Source of the DNA: JAAZFF01 sp964405775
Lineage (GTDB): Bacteria; Verrucomicrobiota; Kiritimatiellia; RFP12; UBA3636
Reading direction: 5' to 3'
DNA: 48,314 nucleotides
NCBI GenBank assembly: GCA_964405775.1
Contig: CAYOPG010000006.1
Span: 1-48,314, forward strand
Positions 26,668 to 35,949 of the stretch are shown here, in pieces (the stretch's first letter is position 1; the number at the start of each line of letters is the position of its first letter). Under the pieces are notes generated by a model. That model was not told the origin of the DNA. It saw nothing but the letters and a program-made list of their open reading frames with translations, and ran no database searches. Made by a program: the position numbers and the translations under genes.

Positions 26668-26696
26668 TTGTTGCGAAGGGGTGGTTTAAGTAGAAT
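26668..26696 (+). promoter_or_regulatory. Promoter of the lol operon
   Basis: TTGTTG (26668-26673), 17 bp, TAGAAT (26691-26696) followed by CA. The leader would be about 36 bases. It shares the TAGAATCA -10 with the lepB and bamA promoters. Confidence 0.6.
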
Positions 26697-26738
26697 CAGG
26701 TCTTTCTAATTTGATAGACCCTCTGCGTTCATAAACAC

Positions 26739-27977
26739 ATGCTCCCGTTTCCTCTTTTTCTGGCACTCAAATACCTGAAGCCCAAGCGCAGCCTTGCGGT
26801 TATAATTCCCATCATCACAGTGCTGGGAATAATACTCGGTGTCGCGATTCTTATGATCGTCCTCGCGGTGATGACAGGTTTCGGCGATGAATGGCGCGAC
26901 AAGATCCTCAGCTACAAGCCGCACATCACGGTGTATCACAGATCCGGGCTTATACGGGACACGGAAAGCGCATGCGAACAGATCGCGGCTATTGAAGGCG
27001 TGGATACAGTCAGCCCCACAATAGTATCCCCCGTGATGCTGCGCTACGACGAAAGTGTGGATCCCGTGATGGCGACAATTATAGGCGTCGACGGTGCCCG
27101 CGAGTCTATAATATCACGACAATTCGCCAACGACGAAAACCTCTTCGCTGGCGAATATGACGTATCCAACAACAACACAATGATCGGTATAGACCTCGCA
27201 AGAAGACTCTCCGTTCCTCTTAACGCCACGCTTCTCTGCTATTCGCCGCTAAATCTGAATTCCGAAAACGCACTTTATTTTCCGGAGGAACTTGTAGTTG
27301 CAGGGGTTTACGATACCGGTATGCGCGATATCGACGACCTGATAGCAATCACGTCTATTGGCATGGCGCGCGACATTGTCGGCATCGATGCCGGCGTTCA
27401 GACGATACAAGTGCAGACCTCAAACCCCGAGACGGCTTGGCGCGAGGCGAATAAGATCGAAACCGCGCTTGGTCCCAGCTTCAAGGCCCTCACATGGCAT
27501 GACGAGGATCAGGTGCTGTTCCAAGCTCTACGCACGGAGAAAACGATGATGTTCATTCTCTTGGCTTTTATAGCAATCGTCGCGGCGTTTTGCGTCACCA
27601 ACACACTGGTTGTTATTACAATTCAGAAGACACGGGAAATCGGCCTTCTCAAGGCGCTTGGATTTTCCGGCGGACAGATAAAGGCGGCATTCGTGCTGCA
27701 TGGCCTGATTCTGTGCGTGACGGGTATCGCCGCAGGACTACTCGTGGGCTACCTTGTACTTTTGAATCTGCAGAGCATGGTCGCGCTGTTGGCCCGGCTG
27801 GGTATGGACGTGTTTCCCAAGGACATATATGGACTTGCGAAAATCCCATGGCGTGTCATTCCAAGGGATGTCATGGCTGTGGTCTCGACTGTTTTCGTTT
27901 TCTGCACGGCGGCCAGCTACATCCCGGCGCATTACGCGGCTCACCTCGACCCCGTCAAGGCCATAAATCAGGAGTGA
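26739..27977 (+). CDS. Lipoprotein-releasing ABC transporter permease (LolC/LolE type)
   Basis: The 412-residue product has the LolC/E plan: an N-terminal helix (SLAVIIPIITVLGIILGVAI), a large periplasmic domain (about 50-265), then three helices ending near 395 with a short tail. TREIGLLKALGFSGGQI is the typical coupling region. Lol permeases extract lipoproteins from the inner membrane and pass them to LolA. Only one permease gene is present, so it probably works as a homodimer with the LolD encoded five bases later. No ribosome site is seen. Confidence 0.9.
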   Translation: MLPFPLFLALKYLKPKRSLAVIIPIITVLGIILGVAILMIVLAVMTGFGDEWRDKILSYKPHITVYHRSGLIRDTESACEQIAAIEGVDTVSPTIVSPVMLRYDESVDPVMATIIGVDGARESIISRQFANDENLFAGEYDVSNNNTMIGIDLARRLSVPLNATLLCYSPLNLNSENALYFPEELVVAGVYDTGMRDIDDLIAITSIGMARDIVGIDAGVQTIQVQTSNPETAWREANKIETALGPSFKALTWHDEDQVLFQALRTEKTMMFILLAFIAIVAAFCVTNTLVVITIQKTREIGLLKALGFSGGQIKAAFVLHGLILCVTGIAAGLLVGYLVLLNLQSMVALLARLGMDVFPKDIYGLAKIPWRVIPRDVMAVVSTVFVFCTAASYIPAHYAAHLDPVKAINQE

Positions 27978-27981
27978 GGCA

Positions 27982-28704
27982 ATGAACGGAAAAGACAACA
28001 ATTTAGCGCTCGAGGCTGAAGGCATACACAAAACCTACAAACTCCCAAATGCAACCCTGCGAATCCTATGCGGTGCTTCCCTGCGCGTTAAGCCGGGTGA
28101 ACATGTCGCGGTCACAGGAAAGAGCGGCTCCGGGAAAAGCACATTGCTGCATATACTTGGAGGGCTTGACAAACCAGATCCCGCTGAAAAAACATACGTT
28201 GCCATCAAGGGACGCGACATAACCCGCTCGACGGAAAAACAACGCTCGCAGGTTCGCGCCCGTGACGTAGGGTTCGTCTTCCAAGCGTACAACTTGATGC
28301 CAGAGATGAACATAGTTGAGAACGTCATGCTTCCTTCACTAGCTCTTCAGCGCAATGGCCGCGAGACGCGCTCCCGCGCACTGCATCTACTCGAGCTGGC
28401 GGGTCTTGCCGACCGCCTATCCCACCTTCCAAAGGAGCTTTCCGGCGGAGAACAGCAGCGCGTGGCCATTGCTCGCGCAATGATGAATTCCCCCGCTTTG
28501 ATTCTTGCCGACGAGCCCACGGGCAACTTGGATATGGCAACCGGTAAACAGATATTGGACATGCTGTTTGGGATGTCGAAAGAGGAAGATTCCGAAGGAC
28601 ACGACGCCACAGCGTTAGTTATGGTGACGCACTCGGCTGAAACAGCAGCGCGCTGCGACAGGATAGTCCGTCTGGAAGGCGGGATGCTCGTAGGAAATGA
28701 ATAA
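27982..28704 (+). CDS. lolD: Lipoprotein-releasing ABC transporter ATPase LolD
   Basis: The 240-residue product has Walker A GKSGSGKST, Q-loop FVFQAYNLMPEMN, signature LSGGEQQRVAIARA and Walker B LILADEPTGNLD, all in the MacB/LolD pattern. It pairs with the permease upstream to power lipoprotein release. A generic MacB-like role is less likely given the LolC/E permease and the many lipoproteins in this window. Confidence 0.93.
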   Translation: MNGKDNNLALEAEGIHKTYKLPNATLRILCGASLRVKPGEHVAVTGKSGSGKSTLLHILGGLDKPDPAEKTYVAIKGRDITRSTEKQRSQVRARDVGFVFQAYNLMPEMNIVENVMLPSLALQRNGRETRSRALHLLELAGLADRLSHLPKELSGGEQQRVAIARAMMNSPALILADEPTGNLDMATGKQILDMLFGMSKEEDSEGHDATALVMVTHSAETAARCDRIVRLEGGMLVGNE

Positions 28705-28707
28705 CTG

Positions 28708-28736
28708 TTGCGGAAAAAACGTCAAAGTAATAACAT
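28708..28736 (+). promoter_or_regulatory. Promoter candidate for the SlyB-like gene
   Basis: TTGCGG (28708-28713), 17 bp, TAACAT (28731-28736). The leader is about 53 bases and contains a good ribosome site (AGGAG). Confidence 0.4.
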
Positions 28737-28795
28737 AGACACTGTTTTTAAAACATAATAACCATTTCACAACCCACAAAAGACAGGAGAATATT

Positions 28796-29269
28796 ATGAT
28801 CAGCATGAAAGCAATTCCACTGAAGGTAGTTGGCCTCGCAGTTCTGACACTCGCAGTAGCATCGGGTTGCACGAGCTATAGGGGCGACGTATACAGCAGA
28901 GACGAAGCCAGAACCGGCAACGCAGTGCTAAACGCGACCGTTGTATCCGTAAAGGAAGTCTACATCGAAGGCACAAAGGGTGCCTTGGGCGGAATCGGAG
29001 GCGCGGTTCTTGGCGGCGTGATCGGACACTCAATCGGCGGTGGTTCGGGTAAAGACATCGCAACGGCGGCTGGCGCTCTCGGCGGCGCTGCGGCAGGCGC
29101 GGCTCTCGAAAACGCTGCGACCGGCAAACGCGCAATTGAGATTACCGTCCAGTATGAGAACGGAGCCGTCGAGGCGATTGTTCAGGAGCCTGGCAAGGAT
29201 CTCTTCCAGGCGGGTCAGGCCGTGCAGGTTCTGATCAGCCCGCAGGGCACGAAGCGCGTCCGTCCATAA
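28796..29269 (+). CDS. SlyB-like glycine-zipper outer membrane lipoprotein
   Basis: The 157-residue product has a lipoprotein signal with the lipobox ending VASGC (Cys 25). A glycine-zipper segment follows (GALGGIGGAVLGGVIGHSIG, then GALGGAAAGAALE), as in SlyB/Pcp lipoproteins. The C-terminal beta part (ITVQYENGAVEAIVQEPG, then QAVQVLISPQG) is also family-like. The ribosome site AGGAG is six bases before the ATG. It has its own terminator. SlyB-type proteins support outer membrane integrity. Confidence 0.9.
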   Translation: MISMKAIPLKVVGLAVLTLAVASGCTSYRGDVYSRDEARTGNAVLNATVVSVKEVYIEGTKGALGGIGGAVLGGVIGHSIGGGSGKDIATAAGALGGAAAGAALENAATGKRAIEITVQYENGAVEAIVQEPGKDLFQAGQAVQVLISPQGTKRVRP

Positions 29270-29295
29270 CGGTACATAAAGCGCTACCGCGACAC

Positions 29296-29334
29296 AAAAA
29301 GGCTGCGGAGGTAAAACTCCGCCGCCTTTTTATT
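29296..29334 (+). terminator. Intrinsic terminator after the SlyB-like gene
   Basis: AAAAAGGC-T-GCGGAG, loop GTAAAA, CTCCGC-C-GCC then TTTTT. The G/C stem with a U-tract is textbook; the A-run on the left could also let it act on the opposite strand. Confidence 0.9.
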
Positions 29335-29372
29335 CCTTTTAAAAACTGAGACATCCAAGGCTAAACCAGAAA

Positions 29373-30479
29373 ATGAAATCGAAACCAGTCTTCAATAATT
29401 TCGATTCCAATCTGCAGGAGCTGCTCCGCTTTGACGATGGCAAACCTGTTCTGACCCATGATGATTGGAGACGTCGGCGCACCGAATTGATTAAGCCGCT
29501 TCAGGACATCTGTTACGGCCCGATGCCGCCTCCGCCTGAGGGACGCCCAAGGGTTGTCGTGACAAAGCCGGGGAAAGGCGCATTCAGAAATGCTCCCTCC
29601 GCCACGCAAGCCCGGCTAGTGACGTTCCCGTTCGAGGGAAGCGACTACGGCATCCTGCTCGATCTCTACACACCAATCAAGGCTGAAACCGAATCTACTG
29701 TCCCGGTGGTCATCTGCGGCGATGGCTGCTGGCAACGCGTGACGCCCGAGTTCGCAGAGCTTGTGACGAGCCGCGGATACGCGCTCTGCGTATTCGACCG
29801 GACAACAGTGGCACCAGATATCGGTGAATCCCATGAAGCCGTACGCAACAGCATATTAGGGCGCCGCAATCCGCAACTAGAGTTCGGCGCCATTGCGGGC
29901 TGGGCATGGGGGTTCAGCCGCGTAATGGACGCGATACAGGAGATCAAAGGGCTTGATGCTTCGCGCGTGGCAGTGTGCGGACACTCCCGCGGTGGAAAGG
30001 CCGCATTGCTTGCAGGAGCCTTCGACGAACGGTTTGCCGCGGTATTTCCCAACGGATCTGGTTCCGGCGGCTCGGGAAGCTGGCTGTTTCTTGCTCAAGG
30101 CGCAGAGCCTCTTGACGTTATTACGAGAGTATTCCCTTCGTGGTTCACGCCTGGTTTCGCCGATTACGCTCACCGCGAGGCGGAGCTACCTTTCGACAGC
30201 CATTTCCTGAAGGCACTGTGCGCCCCGCGTCCTGTCGTTTCGACAGAGGCTCTCGGAGACCTGTGGGCCAACCCCGCCGGAGCATGCGTCACACACGCCG
30301 CCGCGCGAGATGTTTACCGTTTCCTCGGCGGCAGCGATGCCCATTCCGCAATGCACTTCCGCAATGGCGGCCACGAACATGGAATACCAGACTGGACAGC
30401 CATGCTGGACTACTGCGACTGGTATTATTACGGGAATCCCCTTCCCTGGGATCCGCTCTACACGCCTTTTGCGCTATAG
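29373..30479 (+). CDS. CE15-like alpha/beta hydrolase (glucuronoyl esterase family)
   Basis: The 368-residue product has the CE15-type nucleophile elbow VCGHSRGGKAAL (Ser 205), then FDERFAAVFPNGSGSGG, and a likely catalytic His 335 in NGGHEHG near the end. Glucuronoyl esterases split the ester between lignin alcohols and glucuronoyl xylan. No signal peptide is seen, unlike most CE15 enzymes, so this one may be cytoplasmic and act on imported oligosaccharides. The family call is moderately sure; a general acetyl-xylan-esterase-like role cannot be excluded. It overlaps convergent asnB by six bases. Confidence 0.85.
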   Translation: MKSKPVFNNFDSNLQELLRFDDGKPVLTHDDWRRRRTELIKPLQDICYGPMPPPPEGRPRVVVTKPGKGAFRNAPSATQARLVTFPFEGSDYGILLDLYTPIKAETESTVPVVICGDGCWQRVTPEFAELVTSRGYALCVFDRTTVAPDIGESHEAVRNSILGRRNPQLEFGAIAGWAWGFSRVMDAIQEIKGLDASRVAVCGHSRGGKAALLAGAFDERFAAVFPNGSGSGGSGSWLFLAQGAEPLDVITRVFPSWFTPGFADYAHREAELPFDSHFLKALCAPRPVVSTEALGDLWANPAGACVTHAAARDVYRFLGGSDAHSAMHFRNGGHEHGIPDWTAMLDYCDWYYYGNPLPWDPLYTPFAL

Positions 30480-32393
30480 TTTGCCGTCGATGTATTCGTG
30501 CAGGTCGGAGACCGATTTGCCCTCGAACGACATCCTGTGCCACATCTCCAGATTCATAAGTATCCACAGCCTGAAGTTATGATCGGCTTTGCCGCCGAGA
30601 TGCTCGTTCACCAGCCGGTCTATTTCCTCCTGTCGGAACACTCCGAGTTCTACGAAACGCGATTCGGCGAACAGCTCTTTAAGGAAGTGCGCTAGGTCGG
30701 TGCGAAGCCAGCGAGCGATTGGGAATCCAAACCCCTGCTTTGGTCGATCGATCAGCTCCTGCGGCATGTAGCGCGACGCGACCTTACGCAGAATGTATTT
30801 GAGCTTGCGTACACGGAGCTTCATGTCGCAAGGCAGCGAGGCCGCGAATTCAGTAACCTTGTAGTCGATCATAGGCGGACGGATTTCAATCGAATGCGCC
30901 ATGCCCATGCGATCTGATATTGCCAGCAGGTGGTCCGGCATGCGCGTCATCAAGTCGGTGTATAGCATCTTGTCAAGAAACTCCTCGGCTGTTCCGTCGT
31001 TGAAATAGCCAAGGATTTTCCCGGCGGAATCGGAGTCGGCGATTCGCTTTGCCGCCTCTTCCGTGAATAGCGCATCCTTATTCTCATCGGTGAAGCGCAA
31101 AAAGCTCATGCTGCGGGCGTAACGACCGCCTGCATCATAGAACGACATATCGTTAAGCCATTTCAGCTTAGACGCCATACTCTTGTAACCAAATGATTCA
31201 GGAATTAGATTGAAGATCTTGCCAAACACATGGCGCCGCATCCATGCGGGAAAAACTGAATACAGCCCGGCAAGCTTCTGTCCGGCGAAACGGTCGTATC
31301 CAGCGAAGTTCTCATCCCCGCCATCGCCGCTAAGCACCACTTTGACATCCCGCGCCGCGACTTGAGAGACGAGGTACACCCCCACTCCAAATGGATCCGC
31401 TGGTTCATCCATGTGGAAGATCATCTCTGGTATTTTGTGGATGATATCCGCCTCGACAACCTCCTCACGGGCTATCAGGTTGTACTTGGAGGAGATCATA
31501 CGCGCCCAAGGAAGCTCATTAATGTCCTGCTCCTTCACCCCTATGGAGAAAGAGTGGAACGGCTCTCCTTTTATTTTCGCCATCATCGCGGTGATGAGGC
31601 TTGAGTCTATGCCGCCGCTCAAGAACGACCCAACCGGCACGTCGCTGAGGAGGTGCATCTCGACGGATTCCAGAAGCACGCGCTCAAGTTCGTCCGTAAG
31701 TTCCTTTTCACTTCCTTTGAGCTTGTTCTTGAATGTGTCCAGATGCCAGTATTTGCTCACAGACACCTTGCCATTTTCATAGACGGCGAAGTGCCCGGCC
31801 TGCAACTTCCTTACGCCTTCAAAAAGCGTGCGGTCGTCCGGCAAGTAACGCAACGACATGTAATGCCAAAGCCCTTCGATATCCGGCTTGCGTTCAAGTA
31901 TATCCGATGCCAGTACAGACTTGACCTCGGACGCGAATGCGAAGTTCCCGTTGTTATGCGCGAAAAAGAGCGGTTTCTGCCCCATGTGGTCGCGCCCCAG
32001 CAGAATGCGATTCCGTTTGAAATCCCATATTCCGAATGCAAACATGCCACGAAGTCTGGTTATGCAGTCGTCGCCGTATTCCTCATAAAGGTGCAGGATC
32101 ACCTCCACATCGGTCGCAGTCGCGAGAACGTGTCCTCGATCCGCTAATTCACTACGCAGCGCGGGACTATTGTAAATCTCCCCATTACAGACAAGCGCGA
32201 GCGAGCCATCCTCGTTGAGGATTGGCTGTCGACCGCCGTCGATATCTATAATACTAAGGCGCCGCTGCCCTAATGACCCGGCTTCACGATCAAGGAAGCC
32301 GCTGTCGTCAGGTCCTCGGGAAATCATTAATCCGCACATCTCGCGTACGCGCCCTTGGGCGCCTTCGCCGAAAAAACCGGCAATACCGCACAT
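30474..32393 (-). CDS. asnB: Asparagine synthase-like glutamine amidotransferase
   Basis: The enzyme has an N-terminal glutaminase and a C-terminal ATP-dependent amidating domain with the PP-loop LSGGIDSSLITAMM. The start is set at 32393 so that Met removal exposes the catalytic Cys (MCGIAGFF); an ATG two codons upstream at 32399 would bury it. Length 639. The gene lies nine bases after the helical-repeat membrane gene in the polysaccharide block, so it may amidate a sugar acid in the exported polymer rather than make free asparagine. Such genes are known in exopolysaccharide clusters. This role is inference from context. Confidence 0.9.
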   Translation of the reverse strand: MCGIAGFFGEGAQGRVREMCGLMISRGPDDSGFLDREAGSLGQRRLSIIDIDGGRQPILNEDGSLALVCNGEIYNSPALRSELADRGHVLATATDVEVILHLYEEYGDDCITRLRGMFAFGIWDFKRNRILLGRDHMGQKPLFFAHNNGNFAFASEVKSVLASDILERKPDIEGLWHYMSLRYLPDDRTLFEGVRKLQAGHFAVYENGKVSVSKYWHLDTFKNKLKGSEKELTDELERVLLESVEMHLLSDVPVGSFLSGGIDSSLITAMMAKIKGEPFHSFSIGVKEQDINELPWARMISSKYNLIAREEVVEADIIHKIPEMIFHMDEPADPFGVGVYLVSQVAARDVKVVLSGDGGDENFAGYDRFAGQKLAGLYSVFPAWMRRHVFGKIFNLIPESFGYKSMASKLKWLNDMSFYDAGGRYARSMSFLRFTDENKDALFTEEAAKRIADSDSAGKILGYFNDGTAEEFLDKMLYTDLMTRMPDHLLAISDRMGMAHSIEIRPPMIDYKVTEFAASLPCDMKLRVRKLKYILRKVASRYMPQELIDRPKQGFGFPIARWLRTDLAHFLKELFAESRFVELGVFRQEEIDRLVNEHLGGKADHNFRLWILMNLEMWHRMSFEGKSVSDLHEYIDGKL

Positions 32394-32401
32394 TGACATT
32401 C

Positions 32402-33067
32402 CTATCTTCCTATTAGCTTTTTAAGCTCTGTAAGTTCTTTACGGAGTTCCGTGTCGCTTACGAGCGGGATCTCGCGCACCGCTTTGTTGAGGCTTTCAGG
32501 ATCTGACGCGCGCAAATAAAGCCGTACCAAAACATCGTGGTTCTGTGAATTCCAGAACTCGCGTTCTACGACCTTTGTTTCCCAAAATGAAATAGCCTCC
32601 GCCACATCGCCATTCTCGGTGAGCGAGTGAGCGTACAGCATTCTCGATTCTGCATCGTAGGGGTTTATGTTTAAAGCCATCTCAGAAAAATGCAACGCCT
32701 TTTTTATTTTACTCTTATACAAGTCCTCCGCCTCCTGTGCCTCATCAGCCTCAAGTGGCAGACTTGCCTTGTATGCGGCATCAAGCGCCTCTTCCAGCGC
32801 CAACTTAGCGGCATACGCTGGGAAATAATAATTATGCGGATACAACTTCGCGGCATCGAACGCTTGAGAAGACGCTTCTTCTGCGGAAGAGATTTTGGGA
32901 ATCTCTCCGCTGTGCCCTGCAAAAAAACCGTATTTGGCCTTCTTGTACATACTCTGGGCAACCGAGGCCTTTACAGCGTACACAAAACTGAACGCACCAC
33001 CAGCGAATAGAAGGCTGGCAACAACGACGTCGATTTTTTTCCGTATCGTGCGAGATAATAATGCCAC
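32402..33067 (-). CDS. Membrane-anchored helical-repeat (TPR-like) protein
   Basis: The 221-residue product has one N-terminal transmembrane helix (VVVASLLFAGGAFSFVYAV, about 14-32). The rest is alpha-helical with TPR-like spacing (KALHFSEMALNINPYDAESRM). No catalytic motif. It sits between the Wza-like gene and asnB, so a scaffold role in polysaccharide assembly is inferred. No named family recognised. Confidence 0.8.
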   Translation of the reverse strand: MALLSRTIRKKIDVVVASLLFAGGAFSFVYAVKASVAQSMYKKAKYGFFAGHSGEIPKISSAEEASSQAFDAAKLYPHNYYFPAYAAKLALEEALDAAYKASLPLEADEAQEAEDLYKSKIKKALHFSEMALNINPYDAESRMLYAHSLTENGDVAEAISFWETKVVEREFWNSQNHDVLVRLYLRASDPESLNKAVREIPLVSDTELRKELTELKKLIGR

Positions 33068-33087
33068 TGCTTAAACTTCCTCTCAGG

Positions 33088-33738
33088 CTAGAAGAAGCTT
33101 GTCAGGACTTCCACGATGTCTCCGGGCATAAGCACGGGATTTTCGGAAACATTTCTTTTGATCTTCCGGATATCGTATTTTTGCGCAACGCCGTTTCGCA
33201 CAAGCTTGACCTTGTTGCTGGCGTAGGGCGTCACATCGCCGGCAGCCACGATTGCCTGCCAAAGCGTTAGCCCGTCCCTGTACTGGTAGTTGCCTTTATT
33301 GGCGACTTCGCCAGTTACGAAAATCTCAGGTGTCTGCTGCAAGTTGGGGGAGACTATTGTCACGTTGAGCGAAGTGAAATAACCGCTTTTCACATACGCG
33401 TCTGCCACGGCTTTTTCCGCCTCGGAAGTTGTGAGCTGCCCCACCTTAAATTCGCCCAGATGCGGTAGCGTTATGTTGCCGTATGAATCCACCACATCCA
33501 CAACTTGCATAGGCTCCACCGCAACAGTCCGCATTGTGATCTCGACAGTGTCTCCCATTTGCAACGGTCGGAACGCCGAAGAGGAACCTGCGACAGGCAT
33601 CCCTGGAATCGGAGGCGCCCACGAGCCCGGATCCATGCTTGGGTTTTCGGACAAGATGTCCCCGAGGCTAATGCATCCAGAAACGAGCGTTGCCAACAAG
33701 GCTGCTGTAAACAGGATTTGTATGTTCTTAAGCTTCAT
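33088..33738 (-). CDS. Polysaccharide export lipoprotein (Wza-like)
   Basis: The 216-residue product has a lipobox LVSGC (Cys 22), a polysaccharide export domain (LQMGDTVEITMRT through the ITLPHLGEFKVGQLT turn) and an SLBB-like domain (EIFVTGEVANKGNYQY, LTLWQAIVAAGDVT). It ends MPGDIVEVLTSFF. It is shorter than E. coli Wza, lacking the C-terminal barrel helix, as in minimal export proteins; the outer-membrane barrel encoded upstream could complement it. The gene is 22 bases after wzc. Confidence 0.92.
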   Translation of the reverse strand: MKLKNIQILFTAALLATLVSGCISLGDILSENPSMDPGSWAPPIPGMPVAGSSSAFRPLQMGDTVEITMRTVAVEPMQVVDVVDSYGNITLPHLGEFKVGQLTTSEAEKAVADAYVKSGYFTSLNVTIVSPNLQQTPEIFVTGEVANKGNYQYRDGLTLWQAIVAAGDVTPYASNKVKLVRNGVAQKYDIRKIKRNVSENPVLMPGDIVEVLTSFF

Positions 33739-33760
33739 AGATTGCTTCCCGAAGACTCTA

Positions 33761-35938
33761 TCAGGATTTGTTCTTTTCTTTGCTTTTCCCAGTGCGTTTC
33801 GTTTTACCGTCCGAGTCGGTCTGGTAGTAGTAGTAATAGTACTGGTGCTCGTAGTAATAGGATGAGTAGTCGTGCGAGGCGTTGACGTTGTTCAGAACCA
33901 CGCCCAGCAAGTTTCCGCCCATGCTAGTGATCATATCCTTTGCTCGTTTGCAAAGAGCACGAGGGTATTTTCTGTGCTGCACGACCATCACTACGCCATT
34001 GCAGAGTCTCGCAAGTTGCGAAGTGTCGCTAACGCCAACCATGGGCGGAGCGTCCATAATGATGCGGTCATAGCGGCTCCGAGCTTCTTCCAACACGGCC
34101 TTCATTTCATCAGTATCCACAAGCCCGTATACGCTGGAACTCGCAATACGTCCCGAAGGCATAAAATCAAAATTGGGGTTGTCTGTTTTCACCAATGCCT
34201 CGTCGAACGATGTTTCACCCACGACAACGTTGCTGATGCCGATCTCATTGTCGACATTGAGAATCTTATGAAGGCGCGGACGGTGCAGGTCTGTGTCTAT
34301 AAGTAAAACCTTCTCTCCAACCTCCCCGCACACGTAGGCCAGATTGAATGAAGTCAGAGACTTACCCTCGCCTGCGCTTGCGCTTGTGAACATTACGATC
34401 TTGCCATCTCCAAGTTTGGCGGATGACTTCAAGTTCATCCTGAGAACGCGGTAAACCTCGGAATGCTTGGGACGCGCACCCGGATCGCTTAGCGTGCGCA
34501 TGCGCTGAGGAATGACTCCCAAAACATTTATTTTCAGATACTTCTCTATGTCCTCAACACTCTTTATGGTGGTGTCAAGGTATTCAACGAAGAAGGCCAA
34601 GACGACGCCGAAAAACAGACCAGCAACAACGCTCAGCGTGATGTTAAGCGCGAAGTTAGGGCTTACAGGAACGGGGGTTTCGGGGATTTTGGCATCTTCG
34701 ACCACCCTTACGCTAGTAGATGGGATTTTGGTTGCCACGCTTTCGAAGACAAGGCGCCGCTTGAGCTCGTCGCGGCTGGATCTCATCGCCTCGATCTCCT
34801 TTTGAGTCTTGTAGAATTCCAGCGAGCTACCAGATGACAACTCCCGCTCCTTGTTTCTTTCCTCTGCCAGCCTCGCGGAGAACATATCGTATTCCACCTG
34901 CGCCTGCTCATAGTCAATTTTAAGCGCAAGTTTAATCTCCGCCACACGTTCGAAGATTCTGGAGGTAATATCCTTAAGTAACGATTCGTTCTGCACCACG
35001 CTTGGGTGGTTTGGGCCAAGTCCCGCCTGCTTCTGCACAGTCGCGGTCATTTCTAGCTTCTGTTTTTCAGCAATCAGCGGCTGCAGCGACTGGTCGCCTG
35101 CAAGAAAGCCAAGAGTACCGGCGGCAACCTCAGGGGAGAGCTCGACTATCTTCTCATACTTGGATTTCTTGATATTGGCGATCATTTCCGTTCGCGCTGT
35201 ATCTGCTGTTAGTTGCACGATCCCGGAGCGTATTGCGGCTGTTCCCGTGTCTATATCCGACAGGAGGGTTATGCCGTATTCCTCTCGCATTTCGGCGAGC
35301 TTCTCTTCAGCCATAAGGATATCGCGATCCATTTTCTCGATTTCCGAGCTGAGATCTTTCAGCGCATCCTCTGCCGAGGTTCTAGCGGCCTGCTGCGTCT
35401 GCCTTAGGAACTCGTCCGCAATCGTGTTGGCAACCTTGGCGGCTACGGTCGCCGCTTCTCCGTCTTTTGTGTCGGGCTTATCCAAACGCACGGTTATTTC
35501 TATGAGCTCAGTGTCGCGCCTTATGTTGAGCGAAGTTTTGCCCTGTATGAGCTTGACGGTGTTGTCAAACGCCGCCGTCTTTGTACTCTTCCATCCGTAA
35601 GCCATTCCCATGATGTCGTCAAGTCCCTCGCGACGCACCACAGCCTCTATGATCTTTCTGGATCTGATGATTTCAAACTGTGTACGAAGGAAGATGGGAT
35701 CGTATCTGTAGAATGACTGTGAGAACACGCCGATGTCCGGCGTTGCCCGTTGCACCTGTATCAAGGAGGTTGCGGAGTAGATTCTCGGCATCTGGCGTGT
35801 GATGACAATGCCGGTGACGGTCATCATCAGTGAAACGGCTATGACGACCTCCTTGCGGGCGAATAGCACTTGCCAATAGTCCAGAAAGTGCACCGATTCG
35901 GCTTCTTGTTGTCTCAAATTAGGGTCGTCGTTGTTCAT
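33761..35938 (-). CDS. Polysaccharide co-polymerase with BY-kinase domain (Wzc-like)
   Basis: A product of about 725 residues. The N-terminal Wzz domain has transmembrane helices at about 31-48 and 430-452, and a long coiled coil between them (about 185-400). The kinase domain has Walker A ASAGEGKS (about 521-528), Walker A' LLIDTDLHRP (547-556) and Walker B RIIMDAPP (626-633). The C-terminal tail has ten tyrosines within 15 residues (about 692-706, including six in a row), the autophosphorylation cluster. It controls polymer length and export. The start is ATG at 35938 (a TTG at 35941 is also open). An intrinsic terminator ends about 12 bases before the ATG. Confidence 0.94.
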   Translation of the reverse strand: MNNDDPNLRQQEAESVHFLDYWQVLFARKEVVIAVSLMMTVTGIVITRQMPRIYSATSLIQVQRATPDIGVFSQSFYRYDPIFLRTQFEIIRSRKIIEAVVRREGLDDIMGMAYGWKSTKTAAFDNTVKLIQGKTSLNIRRDTELIEITVRLDKPDTKDGEAATVAAKVANTIADEFLRQTQQAARTSAEDALKDLSSEIEKMDRDILMAEEKLAEMREEYGITLLSDIDTGTAAIRSGIVQLTADTARTEMIANIKKSKYEKIVELSPEVAAGTLGFLAGDQSLQPLIAEKQKLEMTATVQKQAGLGPNHPSVVQNESLLKDITSRIFERVAEIKLALKIDYEQAQVEYDMFSARLAEERNKERELSSGSSLEFYKTQKEIEAMRSSRDELKRRLVFESVATKIPSTSVRVVEDAKIPETPVPVSPNFALNITLSVVAGLFFGVVLAFFVEYLDTTIKSVEDIEKYLKINVLGVIPQRMRTLSDPGARPKHSEVYRVLRMNLKSSAKLGDGKIVMFTSASAGEGKSLTSFNLAYVCGEVGEKVLLIDTDLHRPRLHKILNVDNEIGISNVVVGETSFDEALVKTDNPNFDFMPSGRIASSSVYGLVDTDEMKAVLEEARSRYDRIIMDAPPMVGVSDTSQLARLCNGVVMVVQHRKYPRALCKRAKDMITSMGGNLLGVVLNNVNASHDYSSYYYEHQYYYYYYQTDSDGKTKRTGKSKEKNKS

Positions 35939-35949
35939 CAATTTCTTTC

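Noticed and set aside
32394..32399. AsnB start two codons upstream
   Set aside because: It would leave the catalytic Cys at position 4, where it cannot become the N-terminal nucleophile.
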